From assembly GCF_008710035.1 (NCBI RefSeq), contig NZ_VYKI01000008.1, positions 57,396-121,395 of the forward strand: a stretch of DNA of 64,000 bases, in the 5' to 3' direction. The stretch is from Stenotrophomonas cyclobalanopsidis (GTDB lineage Bacteria > Pseudomonadota > Gammaproteobacteria > Xanthomonadales > Xanthomonadaceae). How positions within the stretch are numbered: the stretch's first letter is position 1; each line of letters opens with the position of its first letter. A program made the position numbers and the translations under genes. The notes below the pieces were generated by a model. That model was not told where the DNA came from and did not search any database. It worked only from the letters and a program-made list of their open reading frames with translations. This document shows positions 33,304 through 42,314 of the stretch, one piece after another.

Positions 33304-34836
33304 TTACAGGTCGAACTTGATGCCCTGGGCCAGCGGCAGCGAATCCGAATAGTTGATGGTGTTGGTCTGGCGGCGCATGTAGACCTTCCATGCATCCGAA
33401 CCCGACTCGCGACCACCGCCGGTGTCCTTCTCGCCACCGAAAGCGCCACCGATCTCCGCACCGGACGTGCCGATGTTGATGTTGGCGATGCCGCAGTCGC
33501 TGCCGGCGGCCGAAAGGAACTTCTCGGCGGTCTTCAGGTTCTGGGTGAAGATCGAGGACGACAGGCCCTGCGGCACGCCGTTCTGCATGTCGATGGCTTC
33601 ATCGAGGCTGTCGTACGGCATGACGTACAGGATCGGCGCGAAGGTTTCGTGCTGGACCACCGCGTCGCTGTTCTTCAGGCCCGACACAATGGCCGGCAGC
33701 ACGAAGTTGCCTGCACGATCGATGCGGGTGCCGCCGGTTTCGATGGTGCCGCCGGCGGCCTTGGCCTGGGCGATGGCATCGAGGAACTGCTGCACGGCGC
33801 CGTCACTGTTCAGCGGGCCCATCAGGTTGGCGGCATCGGTCGGGTCGCCAATCTTGCCTTCCACCTGCTTGTAGGCCTTGACCAGGGTGGCCAGCACGTC
33901 GGCGTAAATGGAGCGGTGCACGATCAGGCGGCGGGTGGTGGTGCAGCGCTGGCCGGCGGTACCGACCGCGCCAAACACGATGCCCGGCACAGCCAGCTTC
34001 AGGTCGGCGGTCTCGTCCAGGATGATCGCGTTGTTGCCACCCAGCTCCAGAAGGCAGCGGCCGAGGCGGCGAGCGACCTTCTCGTTGACCGTGCGGCCGA
34101 CCTGGGTCGAGCCAGTGAAGCTGATCAGCGGCACGCGACGGTCTTCCACCAGCGCTTCCGACAGGGCGGTGCCTGCATCGTTGACCAGGAAGAAGATGTC
34201 CGGGAAACCGGCTTCGCGCAGCGCGTCGTTGCAGATGCGCATGGAGGCGATGGCGGTCAGCGGGGTTTTGTTGGACGGCTTCCAGATGCAGATGTCACCG
34301 CAGATGGCGGCCAGGAAGGCATTCCAGCTCCACACCGCGACCGGGAAATTGAAAGCCGAGATGATGCCGACCAGGCCCAGCGGGTGGTACTGCTCGTACA
34401 TGCGGTGGCCGGGGCGCTCCGAATGCATGGTGTAGCCGTACAGCATGCGACTCTGGCCCACGGCGAAATCGGCGATGTCGATCATCTCCTGCACTTCGCC
34501 GTCGCCTTCGGGCTTGCTCTTGCCCATTTCCAGCGCGACCAGCGAGCCCAGGGCGTCCTTGTGCTTGCGCAGTGCTTCGCCACACAGGCGCACGGCTTCG
34601 CCGCGGCGCGGGGCCGGCGTGGTGCGCCAAGTCTTGAAGGCTTCCTGGGCACGGGCGACGACGGTTTCGTACTCGGCCTCGGTGGTCGCGCGGACCTGCG
34701 CGATCGGCTCGCCGGTGGTCGGGTTGACCGGGGTGATCAGCTCACCGGCGGTGGCGCTCGACCATTCCCCGTTGCCCAGGTAGGTGCCAGCGTTGATCGC
34801 GTCCAGACCAAGGGACTTGAGCAGCTCGGAAGACAT
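33304..34836 (-). CDS. amaB: ALDH7-type aldehyde dehydrogenase (aminoadipate semialdehyde/piperideine-6-carboxylate)
   Basis: This 510-residue protein has the catalytic cysteine in GQRCTTTRR and the general base in LLELGGNN. The C-terminal stretch with [19 protein letters not shown], then SDAWK and the terminal LPLAQGIKF, is nearly the same as in human antiquitin (ALDH7A1), which oxidises alpha-aminoadipic semialdehyde in lysine breakdown. AGGAG precedes the ATG. The symbol follows the Pseudomonas lysine pathway gene; the physiological role here is inferred. Confidence 0.92.
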   Translation of the reverse strand: MSSELLKSLGLDAINAGTYLGNGEWSSATAGELITPVNPTTGEPIAQVRATTEAEYETVVARAQEAFKTWRTTPAPRRGEAVRLCGEALRKHKDALGSLVALEMGKSKPEGDGEVQEMIDIADFAVGQSRMLYGYTMHSERPGHRMYEQYHPLGLVGIISAFNFPVAVWSWNAFLAAICGDICIWKPSNKTPLTAIASMRICNDALREAGFPDIFFLVNDAGTALSEALVEDRRVPLISFTGSTQVGRTVNEKVARRLGRCLLELGGNNAIILDETADLKLAVPGIVFGAVGTAGQRCTTTRRLIVHRSIYADVLATLVKAYKQVEGKIGDPTDAANLMGPLNSDGAVQQFLDAIAQAKAAGGTIETGGTRIDRAGNFVLPAIVSGLKNSDAVVQHETFAPILYVMPYDSLDEAIDMQNGVPQGLSSSIFTQNLKTAEKFLSAAGSDCGIANINIGTSGAEIGGAFGGEKDTGGGRESGSDAWKVYMRRQTNTINYSDSLPLAQGIKFDL

Positions 34837-35013
34837 GCAGACTCCTGTGTTTCGTTACGTAGTTGTTGCCGCCACGGGCAGGTGGGGGATGCGGCGGACT
34901 GAACCGGCGATGGTAGCAGAGGGATGTGGCGGGGCTTGGTGCAGTGCGGGGTGGGGCGCCAAAGGCTTGACGGGCCTGCGTCACGATTTTAGCCCGGGCC
35001 AGTTGATCCAAAG

Positions 35014-35025
35014 TGATATAAATCA
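35014..35025. promoter_or_regulatory. FNR-like half-consensus dyad
   Basis: TGAT-ATAA-ATCA matches the TTGAT-N4-ATCAA core at eight of ten positions. It lies in the 379-bp gap between the ALDH7 gene and the divergent exopolysaccharide operon. It may be chance. Confidence 0.3.
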
Positions 35026-35066
35026 TGGGCCTGCGTCTCGCTTGATGTCCAGGTGCGGCACATAAG

Positions 35067-35157
35067 CCCCAGCCGGCTGCTATCTTTTGTGACGGACTTC
35101 AGACACAATCACGCAGTACTCAATAGAACCGCAACGAAATGCAGGCGCCGGCTGGGG
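35067..35157 (+). promoter_or_regulatory. exopolysaccharide operon leader with 11-bp inverted repeat around a CRP/Clp-like site
   Basis: CCCCAGCCGGC (35067-35077) and its exact complement GCCGGCTGGGG (35147-35157) flank 69 bp. Between them TGTGA-CGGACT-TCAGA (35088-35103) matches the CRP/Clp consensus TGTGA-N6-TCACA at nine of ten positions. The first gene starts at 35216 with AGGAG seven bases upstream. No JUMPstart/ops element was found. Confidence 0.55.
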
Positions 35158-35215
35158 AGACCGGGGCCGCTTTGGATCTCGCCCGGATCTGCGGAACGTT
35201 CATAGGAGTTGTCTC

Positions 35216-36673
35216 GTGCTACATGGATCCGTAGAAGGGCTCGCCAGCCACCCCAGTCGGTCACGCAGGCGCGTCGAAGCGCGGGCCGCCCTCGAGCTGG
35301 CGCTTCGCCTCGGCGACCTGATCGTCGTACCAATTTCGGCCATCCTCTCCCACGTTCTCTTCTATGGCTCGGCAGCGCCGGACCCGTCGCAGCGCGTAGT
35401 GTTTGGTGCCTTGCTGCTGAGCGCGATGGTCTGCTTCATGATCGGGCCGGTTTACCGCGCGTGGCGTGGCCGCGGCCTTGTGGTGGATCTGTGGATACTG
35501 CTGCTGGCGTGGTCGTGCAGCTTCGGGTTGTTCTCCTTCTATGCTGTCCTGGTCGATATGGCCGGGGCCGTTCCGACGCGCTGGCTGCTGACCTGGTATG
35601 TGTCAGGCCTGATCGGCATGGTCGGCGTTCGCGTATTGTTGCGGGTGCAACTGCATCGCCTGCGCGCCCGCGGCCTGGATCGCGAGCGCGTGCTGCTGGT
35701 CGGCCTGCGCTCGTCGGGGTTGAAGCTGCATCGTCTGCTGCGCGGCAAGCCTGAGCTGGGCAAGGAAGTGGTCGGCTACTTTTCCGCTAAGGGCGATCTT
35801 GCTGTTCGCCGCGGCGGTGATGCGCCCCGTTGCCTAGGGGTGCTGGCCGACCTGCCGCGCTACATGGACCAGCATCGTGGCGAATTCGATCAGCTCTGGG
35901 TGTCGATGACCCCAGGTGATGCCGGTGACATGAAGGCCATGCTTAAGCAGATCGAACGCTACCCGGTGCCGGTGCGGCTGATTCCGGACACTACAGGTTG
36001 GGGTACGCTGAATCCGGGTGTGCACCAGGTCGGCAACGTGCCGATGATCGGTGTGCGCCAAGGCTTGGCGGACCACAATTTCCGGCTGGCCAAACGCGTG
36101 GAAGACATCCTGGTGGCGGGTCTGGCGCTGATCGTGCTGGCCCCGGTGTTCGCCGTGTTGGCCATTGGCGTCAAGCTGAGCTCGCCTGGCCCGGTGTTGT
36201 TCCGCCAGCGCCGCCATGGCCTGGGGGGCAAGGAGTTCTCGATGCTGAAGTTCCGCTCCATGCGGGTTCATGCGGAAGGTTCTTCGGACAAGATCACCCA
36301 GGCCACCCGGAACGATCCGCGCGTGACCCGCTTTGGTGCCTTCCTGCGCCGCAGCAGCCTGGACGAGTTGCCGCAGTTCTTCAACGTGCTGGGCGGCAGC
36401 ATGTCGGTGGTAGGGCCGCGGCCGCATGCCGTGCAGCACAACAATCACTACGAGCGCCTGATCGATCGCTACATGCACCGCCACTACGTCAAGCCGGGCA
36501 TCACCGGTTGGGCACAGGTGCACGGATTGCGGGGCGAGACCCCCGAGCTGCGCTCGATGAAGAAGCGCGTGCAGTACGACATCGATTACATCCGCCGCTG
36601 GAGCCCAACATTGGATGTGCGCATCATCGTGATGACGGCATTCAAGGTGCTGGGGCAAAAGTCGGCGTATTGA
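35216..36673 (+). CDS. undecaprenyl-phosphate glycosyl-1-phosphate transferase (GumD/WcaJ type)
   Basis: This 485-residue polyprenyl-phosphate hexose-1-phosphate transferase has four N-terminal membrane helices (about 38-130), a central CoA-binding-like soluble domain, a fifth membrane segment (about 293-318) and the catalytic C-terminal domain with KFRSMRVHAEG, RRSSLDELPQFFNVLGGSMSVVGPRP in part, and YVKPGITGWAQV. It starts repeat-unit synthesis by moving sugar-1-phosphate (glucose in GumD relatives) onto undecaprenyl phosphate at the inner membrane. The GTG start has AGGAG. It is the first gene of the plus-strand polysaccharide arm. Confidence 0.93.
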   Translation: MLHGSVEGLASHPSRSRRRVEARAALELALRLGDLIVVPISAILSHVLFYGSAAPDPSQRVVFGALLLSAMVCFMIGPVYRAWRGRGLVVDLWILLLAWSCSFGLFSFYAVLVDMAGAVPTRWLLTWYVSGLIGMVGVRVLLRVQLHRLRARGLDRERVLLVGLRSSGLKLHRLLRGKPELGKEVVGYFSAKGDLAVRRGGDAPRCLGVLADLPRYMDQHRGEFDQLWVSMTPGDAGDMKAMLKQIERYPVPVRLIPDTTGWGTLNPGVHQVGNVPMIGVRQGLADHNFRLAKRVEDILVAGLALIVLAPVFAVLAIGVKLSSPGPVLFRQRRHGLGGKEFSMLKFRSMRVHAEGSSDKITQATRNDPRVTRFGAFLRRSSLDELPQFFNVLGGSMSVVGPRPHAVQHNNHYERLIDRYMHRHYVKPGITGWAQVHGLRGETPELRSMKKRVQYDIDYIRRWSPTLDVRIIVMTAFKVLGQKSAY

Positions 36674-36822
36674 GGCTCTGTTGAGCGGGGAACTGCGACG
36701 TAATGCCATGAATTTGCTGGCCATTTCATCGCGCGTAACGTCATCGTAAGGTATCCTGTCTGGCTGCTGCCGACCCAATTCGGGGCCGCGGCGCTGCATG
36801 GATTGCCACAGGGTTGAAGTCA

Positions 36823-37257
36823 GTGTTCAAGAACGTTCTATTCGTATGTGTCGGCAACATCTGCCGCAGCCCGTCGGCTGAGGTCATGCTCAGGCAGGCT
36901 GTTGCTGGCAAGGGCATCCAGATTTCCTCCGCAGGGCTGGGGGCGCTGGTCGGCCATGGCATTGATGCCACGGCACAGGAATTGCTGGTGGAGCAGGGCA
37001 TGGATGGTCTGGCGCACCGCGCCCGGCAGATCGATGACGCCATCCTGGGGGCGGCCGACCTGGTGCTGACCATGGAGCGCAAGCATGTGCGCCGCATTGC
37101 CGAAATCGCGCCACAGGCCTCGGGCAAGACGTTCCTGCTGGGTAAGTGGCAGCAGGAGCGGGAGATTCCTGATCCGTACCGACAGCAGAGGCCGGCATTC
37201 GAGCATGTCTACAAGCTCATGGCCGAAGGTGTGGGGAGTTGGGCGCGTCACCTTTGA
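36823..37257 (+). CDS. wzb: low-molecular-weight protein tyrosine phosphatase (Wzb/Etp type)
   Basis: This 144-residue phosphatase has the P-loop C9-VGNIC-R15 (CX5R) followed by SPSAE and the general acid in IPDPYRQ. It removes phosphate from the tyrosine kinase encoded next and so controls polymer export. The GTG at 36823 gives the family opening FKNVLFVCVGNICRSP; a TTG at 36814 would add three residues. It lies about 150 bp after the initiating transferase and 58 bp before the kinase gene. Confidence 0.93.
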   Translation: MFKNVLFVCVGNICRSPSAEVMLRQAVAGKGIQISSAGLGALVGHGIDATAQELLVEQGMDGLAHRARQIDDAILGAADLVLTMERKHVRRIAEIAPQASGKTFLLGKWQQEREIPDPYRQQRPAFEHVYKLMAEGVGSWARHL

Positions 37258-37315
37258 CTGCAGCCCCTCAGAAGCATCTCGCAGACCAGCAAACTGAATA
37301 ACTGAACAGATAAAG

Positions 37316-39526
37316 ATGAAGACCAATCCCCGCATCAACTTGGAAGACGGAAGCGACGAGCTCGATTTGCGGCAGCTTCTAGGCACGCTCCTTGATAATC
37401 GTTGGTGGATTCTCGCGAGTACGCTTGCTTGCTTTGCGATCGCGGCAGGTTACGCATTGTTTGCGGCTCCAATCTATCGCGCGGACGCGGTGGTGCAGGT
37501 GGAGTCGAAGATGCCTTCGATTCCAGGCCTGACCGATGTGAGCAAGTCGTTGGGATTGGGTTCGGGAGCCGGAGAGGCAACGACTGAAATCGCCCTGATA
37601 AAGTCCCGTGCGGTTGTTGGAAGTGCGGTTGATGCCCTAAATCTGGATGTTGAGATCTCGCCGAAACGGTTCCCTGTGGTCGGAGGATTCTTTGCCCGGC
37701 GTGCCGAGGCAGTGGATCCGGAAGCCCTTTCCGCGCCGGTGCTTGGCATCAGTCGCTATGGTTGGGGTGGAGACGAGCTGAAGATTCATCGCCTCGATGT
37801 TCCGCGCTCCTTGACGGAGGAGACCCTGACTTTGGTGGCTGGCGAAAATGGTGTGTTTTCGCTGCAAGGTCCGGGCGGCGAGAAGATCCTGGATGGACGT
37901 GCTGGTCAGCTGATCAAGGCGAGGGGGGTGACCTTGGAGGTTGCCGAGTTGCGCGCCAATCCGGGAATGCGATTCGCGGTGGTGAAGCGCCGCCAGTTGG
38001 CCGTCATCAACGACTTGCAGGACAAGATTGGTATCGCAGAGATCGGCAAGGACTCCGGGATTCTGGGGTTGTTCTATGAGAACAAGGATCCTGCTGCAGC
38101 AGAGGCATTCCTGCGCCAGATCGCCTTGGCCTACGTCCGCCAGAATGTTGAACGAAACTCCGCAGAAGCTTCGGCTCAGCTCAGCTTTGTAAAGGAGCAG
38201 CTCCCGGGCATTCGTCTTCAGGTAGAGGCCTCGCAGAAGGCGCTTAGTGAATTCCAGATGCGTGAGAATTCCGTAGACCTTTCACTGCAGACAAAGGGTC
38301 TGCTCGATCAAGGCGTTGCCGTCGAAACCAGCATTCAGCAGCTTCGCCTGCAGCAGGCTGAGATGGATAGAAAGTTCACTCGCGATCATCCGGCCTATCA
38401 AGCATTGATGCGTCAGATCGGCGAGCTGGAGGCCCGTAAAAATGGCTTCCAGGGTGAAGTGAAGCAGCTGCCCAAGGCCCAGCAGGAGTTGTTGCGTCTG
38501 ACTCGTGATCTGGCAGTTGCGAATGAAATGTACACCGTAATGCTCAGTCAGGCGCAGCAGTTGGATGTCGCACGGGCAGGTACCGTCGGCAATGTGCGCG
38601 TAGTCGATGAAGCGCGGGTTGATGACAGTACTCCAGTGAAGCCGAAGAAGAGTGTCATCGTTCTGATTGGCGCATTTGCCGGCTTCCTGCTCGCGGTGCT
38701 CGCAATTCTGCTCCGACAGATGATCAATCGCGGCATCGAAGATCCTGCGTTGATTGAGGAGCTTGGCATTCCGGTCTACGCGTCGATTCCGGCCAGCGAA
38801 AGCCAGGCAAAGGATTCCGTGCGCGGCAAATTCCGTCAAGATGGCAACCTCCATCTGCTCGCGGTGAAGGATCCGGCCGACCTCGCCATTGAAGCATTGC
38901 GAAGCTTGCGTACCAGTCTTCACTTCGCGCGCTTGGAGGCTAAGAACAATATCGTCCTGATCTCTGGTGCCAGCCCGAATGCAGGTAAAACCTTCGTATC
39001 CACGAACCTTGCAACAGTCATTGCGCAGTCAGGGCAGCGTGTTCTGATCATCGACGCAGACATGCGCAAAGGAACAATGCACCGTGCCTTTGGCGTTGCT
39101 CAGACTCCTGGCCTGTCGGAGGCTATCGCAGGGACTGTTCAGGTGAATGATGTCATCCGCTCATTCGGTCCTGTCGATGGGTTGGACTTCATTGCGCGCG
39201 GCGAAGTGCCTCCGAATCCCTCCGAGCTGCTCATGCATCCGAACATGACTCGACTGCTGGAGGAGGTCTCCTCTCGCTATGACCTTGTGATCGTGGACAC
39301 GCCGCCAATCCTAGCTGTAACTGACGCCGCCATTCTTGCTGCGCAAGCCGGGACTTCCCTTCTGGTAGCAAGGTTTGGCCTGAATCAGCAGAAGGAAATA
39401 GCACTCGCACGAAAGCGCTTCGAGCAGAACGGTGCGGTCATCCGTGGCGCGATCTTCAATGCGGTCCAGAAGCGTTCGACTGGCTACTACAGTTACGGAT
39501 ACTACGAGTACAAGTCGACCGAGTAA
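37316..39526 (+). CDS. wzc: Wzc/Etk-type chain-length regulator and tyrosine autokinase
   Basis: This 736-residue protein has an N-terminal Wzz domain, membrane helices near residues 30-50 and 440-465, a long periplasmic coiled region with GNVRVVDEARVDDSTPVKPKK just before the second helix, and a cytoplasmic BY-kinase. Kinase motifs are Walker A (SGASPNAGKT, Lys558), Walker A' (VLIIDADMRKG) and Walker B (LVIVDTPP). The tail is a tyrosine cluster (TGYYSYGYYEY), the autophosphorylation site. It controls polymer length and export with Wza and is dephosphorylated by the Wzb-like neighbour. Confidence 0.95.
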   Translation: MKTNPRINLEDGSDELDLRQLLGTLLDNRWWILASTLACFAIAAGYALFAAPIYRADAVVQVESKMPSIPGLTDVSKSLGLGSGAGEATTEIALIKSRAVVGSAVDALNLDVEISPKRFPVVGGFFARRAEAVDPEALSAPVLGISRYGWGGDELKIHRLDVPRSLTEETLTLVAGENGVFSLQGPGGEKILDGRAGQLIKARGVTLEVAELRANPGMRFAVVKRRQLAVINDLQDKIGIAEIGKDSGILGLFYENKDPAAAEAFLRQIALAYVRQNVERNSAEASAQLSFVKEQLPGIRLQVEASQKALSEFQMRENSVDLSLQTKGLLDQGVAVETSIQQLRLQQAEMDRKFTRDHPAYQALMRQIGELEARKNGFQGEVKQLPKAQQELLRLTRDLAVANEMYTVMLSQAQQLDVARAGTVGNVRVVDEARVDDSTPVKPKKSVIVLIGAFAGFLLAVLAILLRQMINRGIEDPALIEELGIPVYASIPASESQAKDSVRGKFRQDGNLHLLAVKDPADLAIEALRSLRTSLHFARLEAKNNIVLISGASPNAGKTFVSTNLATVIAQSGQRVLIIDADMRKGTMHRAFGVAQTPGLSEAIAGTVQVNDVIRSFGPVDGLDFIARGEVPPNPSELLMHPNMTRLLEEVSSRYDLVIVDTPPILAVTDAAILAAQAGTSLLVARFGLNQQKEIALARKRFEQNGAVIRGAIFNAVQKRSTGYYSYGYYEYKSTE

Positions 39527-39621
39527 GGCGCTTCGCACCAGCGTGGGCAGAGTCTCCTGCATCTGGCCTGTAGCAACGGTGCAGGCCGGCGAATCCAGGC
39601 ACCATTCGAATAGACCTTTCC

Positions 39622-41061
39622 ATGAAGTTTGGCAGTAACCTGAAATGGACGTCGCTCGCACAGGCCTCAAAACTCTGTGCTCAGTTCGTGGTCGTCTTCG
39701 TTCTTGCTCGGCTGCTCGAGCCGAGCGAGTATGGTGTCGTGGCGATGGCGACAGTCGTTGTCAATTTTTCGTTGATGTTTCGCGACATGGGGTTGGGCGC
39801 AGCGCTCATCCAGAAGCAAGATCTGGAGCATGGTGACATCGAGTCGGCCTTCCGGATCTCGCTTGGAGCCGGGGTACTAGTCTGTGCCCTGGTGATGCTC
39901 TTGGCCAACCCGCTTGCGCTGTACTTTTCTACGCCCCGACTGGTTCCGCTGCTGATCGCTCTGGCTCTGAGCTTCCCAGTTGCAAGTTGCGCGATTGTCC
40001 ACCAGGCGCTGCTCGAGCGCGCAGGGAGCTTTCGGACCATTGCCAGGATCGAAGGTAGTGCGAACCTCGCGGGTGGTGTACTAGGACTGGTGTCTGCAGT
40101 TGGGGGGGCAGGAGCTTGGAGCTTGGTCATCCAACTGGCATTTGTCTCTGTAGCAACCAGCGTCCAGCTCTGGATGGCGTCAGATTGGCGCCCCCGCAGA
40201 GGTCGTGCAACTGGATACAAGACGTTGGCGGAGTTCGGGTCAGGCGTTCTTGGCTTTAACCTGGTCAATTATCTGGCGCGAAATCTGGATAGCGTTCTTG
40301 TGGGCAGGTATTTTTCCACGACAGTCTTGGGTAACTACTCTCTCGCTTATCGCTTGATGCTGTTTCCGCTCCAGAGCATTACGCTTGTCGTCTCCCGATC
40401 TCTTCTTCCGGTTCTTTCACGGTTGCAGGATGATGCGAACGGCAGGGTTGAGGCCTATAAAATCGCCGTTGGTGGAGTGTCCGTTGTAGTTGCTCCCATG
40501 ATGATCGGTCTGTTTGTCCTTAAGGAGCCCTTCGTCCGATTGACTTTCGGGGATGGGTGGGAGCTCGCCCAGCAACTCATTGCTTGGTTCGCTCCGACGG
40601 CACTTCTTCAATCGGTTATGAGTACCACCGGCGTGGTGTTGATGGCCGCTCGTCGTACGAGAACCCTGCTTTATCTTGGTGTTGCCGGGGCAGTGCTGCA
40701 GATTGCTGCCTTCCTGCTCGGCATAGTTCATGGCGTAGTGGTCATGGCTGCGTTGTATCTACTCGCCAACATCCTGAACTTCATACTCGTCACGTCTGTC
40801 TGCTCGCGGGTGCTTGGCGCGGCTCCTGCGGACGTGCTGCGGCCCGCGATCATGCCGATGATTGCAGGCTTGCTGATGGGCTGCATCCTACACATCTATG
40901 TGCAGCAGGCGCAGGCAATCCAGAGTTTGATTCTGCTTGCCTTTGCTGTCGGTGCGTCCGCATTGATCTACGCAGTCATTCTGCTTTCCCTCTCGCGGCA
41001 ATGGCGGCGGCGGATAGCGGCTGCCGTAAAGTGGCGCAGTCGCGTGCCTGGGCAGCCTTAG
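39622..41061 (+). CDS. wzx: Wzx-type polysaccharide flippase (MOP superfamily)
   Basis: This 479-residue protein has about twelve to fourteen hydrophobic helices and an N-terminal pattern (ARLLEPSEYGVVAMATVVVNF, FRDMGLGAALIQ) typical of the PST/WzxC-like flippases. It should move lipid-linked repeat units across the inner membrane to the polymerase. From here to about 46.4 kb the DNA is visibly poorer in G+C than the flanking genes. Confidence 0.92.
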   Translation: MKFGSNLKWTSLAQASKLCAQFVVVFVLARLLEPSEYGVVAMATVVVNFSLMFRDMGLGAALIQKQDLEHGDIESAFRISLGAGVLVCALVMLLANPLALYFSTPRLVPLLIALALSFPVASCAIVHQALLERAGSFRTIARIEGSANLAGGVLGLVSAVGGAGAWSLVIQLAFVSVATSVQLWMASDWRPRRGRATGYKTLAEFGSGVLGFNLVNYLARNLDSVLVGRYFSTTVLGNYSLAYRLMLFPLQSITLVVSRSLLPVLSRLQDDANGRVEAYKIAVGGVSVVVAPMMIGLFVLKEPFVRLTFGDGWELAQQLIAWFAPTALLQSVMSTTGVVLMAARRTRTLLYLGVAGAVLQIAAFLLGIVHGVVVMAALYLLANILNFILVTSVCSRVLGAAPADVLRPAIMPMIAGLLMGCILHIYVQQAQAIQSLILLAFAVGASALIYAVILLSLSRQWRRRIAAAVKWRSRVPGQP

Positions 41062-41119
41062 TGGGAATCTATTCTCAGATGCCAAGTCATTCCTGCTGTG
41101 GCTCTACTGGAAAAATGTC

Positions 41120-42226
41120 ATGAAGATCGTATGCGTACATCAAAGTTCGGAGCTATATGGTTCTGACCGAAGCTTCCTCGCTGCGGTTGAGGCTATGGCC
41201 AAGAATCACCCGGAATCTTCCGAGATTGAGGTGGTAATCCCTGATCATGGACCTCTTGTGGATCTCATTGCAGCTGCAGGTGGATCCGTTGTCTATGAGC
41301 CTCAGGGATACCTCCGAAGAAGCTTGCTTCGTACGCCGGTTGCGTTTGTGATCGGCCTGCTCGCTGCCGCAGGTCGTCTGAGGCGTAAGTTCCGCAACGC
41401 AGATCTTGTCTACGTCAATACATTGGTATGTGCTTCGGCACTGTTGGCATGTGTATTCACTGCTCGTGCTGCGCGCAAGGTTCTGCACGTGAGGGAAATT
41501 CCAGGTCCGAGGGAGTTGGCGCTGTTTCGTGTTTTGATCCGCCTGTCTGGTGCAGAAGTCGTATACAACTCGATCGCAACGATGAAGGCCCTTGGGCTCC
41601 CAGGTACTGTGATCTACAACGGAGTTCCGGGCCCATTTGAGGCGGCTGGCGAGGATTTGGCTGCCGGCGAGCTAAGGCTTCTGATGATTGGTCGCATAAA
41701 CGCCTGGAAAGGCCAGAAGTTTCTGCTTGAGGCTCTATCGTCAAGTTCGCGCCGCATCCAGCTGCGGATCGTCGGTTCTGCCATTGATGCACAGATTCAT
41801 CTTGTAAAGGAGCTTCGTGAGCTAGCAAAGACGATGCCTGAGACATTTCAGTGCGACTTCTTCGAGTTCTGTGAAGACCCGTCTGAGCACTACCGCTGGT
41901 GCAACTATGTAGTTGTGCCATCGACGAGTCCGGAGCCCTTTGGGCGAGTCGCGATTGAAGGTCTTTCGTACGGCAAGCCGGTGGTGGCGGCAGGACATGG
42001 CGGACTGCTCGAGATCATCAGTGACGAGAAGGATGGCTTTATTTTCTGCCCGGGTGATCATGGCCATTTGCTCAAGATCATTACCATGCTTCCCGATACC
42101 CGATCGTCAGACTACGTCGAGCTTAGTAAGGCGGCCCATCAGACATTCAGCTCTCGATTCTCCTCCGAAAGCTATTCGCGTCAGATCGTCAGCCTGCTTC
42201 CCCATTCGGCAGGGGGGCGGGGATGA
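41120..42226 (+). CDS. GT4-family glycosyltransferase
   Basis: This 368-residue protein has a GT-B layout: an N-terminal acceptor half opening CVHQSSELYGSDRSFLAAVE and a C-terminal Glycos_transf_1 half with LLMIGRINAWKGQKFLLEAL and the donor-binding E-x7-E region VPSTSPEPFGRVAIEGLSYG. It adds one sugar, of unknown type, to the growing lipid-linked repeat unit on the cytoplasmic face. Confidence 0.9.
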   Translation: MKIVCVHQSSELYGSDRSFLAAVEAMAKNHPESSEIEVVIPDHGPLVDLIAAAGGSVVYEPQGYLRRSLLRTPVAFVIGLLAAAGRLRRKFRNADLVYVNTLVCASALLACVFTARAARKVLHVREIPGPRELALFRVLIRLSGAEVVYNSIATMKALGLPGTVIYNGVPGPFEAAGEDLAAGELRLLMIGRINAWKGQKFLLEALSSSSRRIQLRIVGSAIDAQIHLVKELRELAKTMPETFQCDFFEFCEDPSEHYRWCNYVVVPSTSPEPFGRVAIEGLSYGKPVVAAGHGGLLEIISDEKDGFIFCPGDHGHLLKIITMLPDTRSSDYVELSKAAHQTFSSRFSSESYSRQIVSLLPHSAGGRG

Positions 42227-42314
42227 AATCGTGTCTGCACCGTCGTTGTGGTTCTGGCTATAAGCGGCAAAGTCCCCCTTACTTGCGGCTTCTTCTTTCG
42301 GGGATGTCTCGCGC

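Noticed and set aside
35100..35215. JUMPstart/ops element for RfaH control of the polysaccharide operon
   Set aside because: No GGCGGTAGC-type ops sequence is present in the leader.
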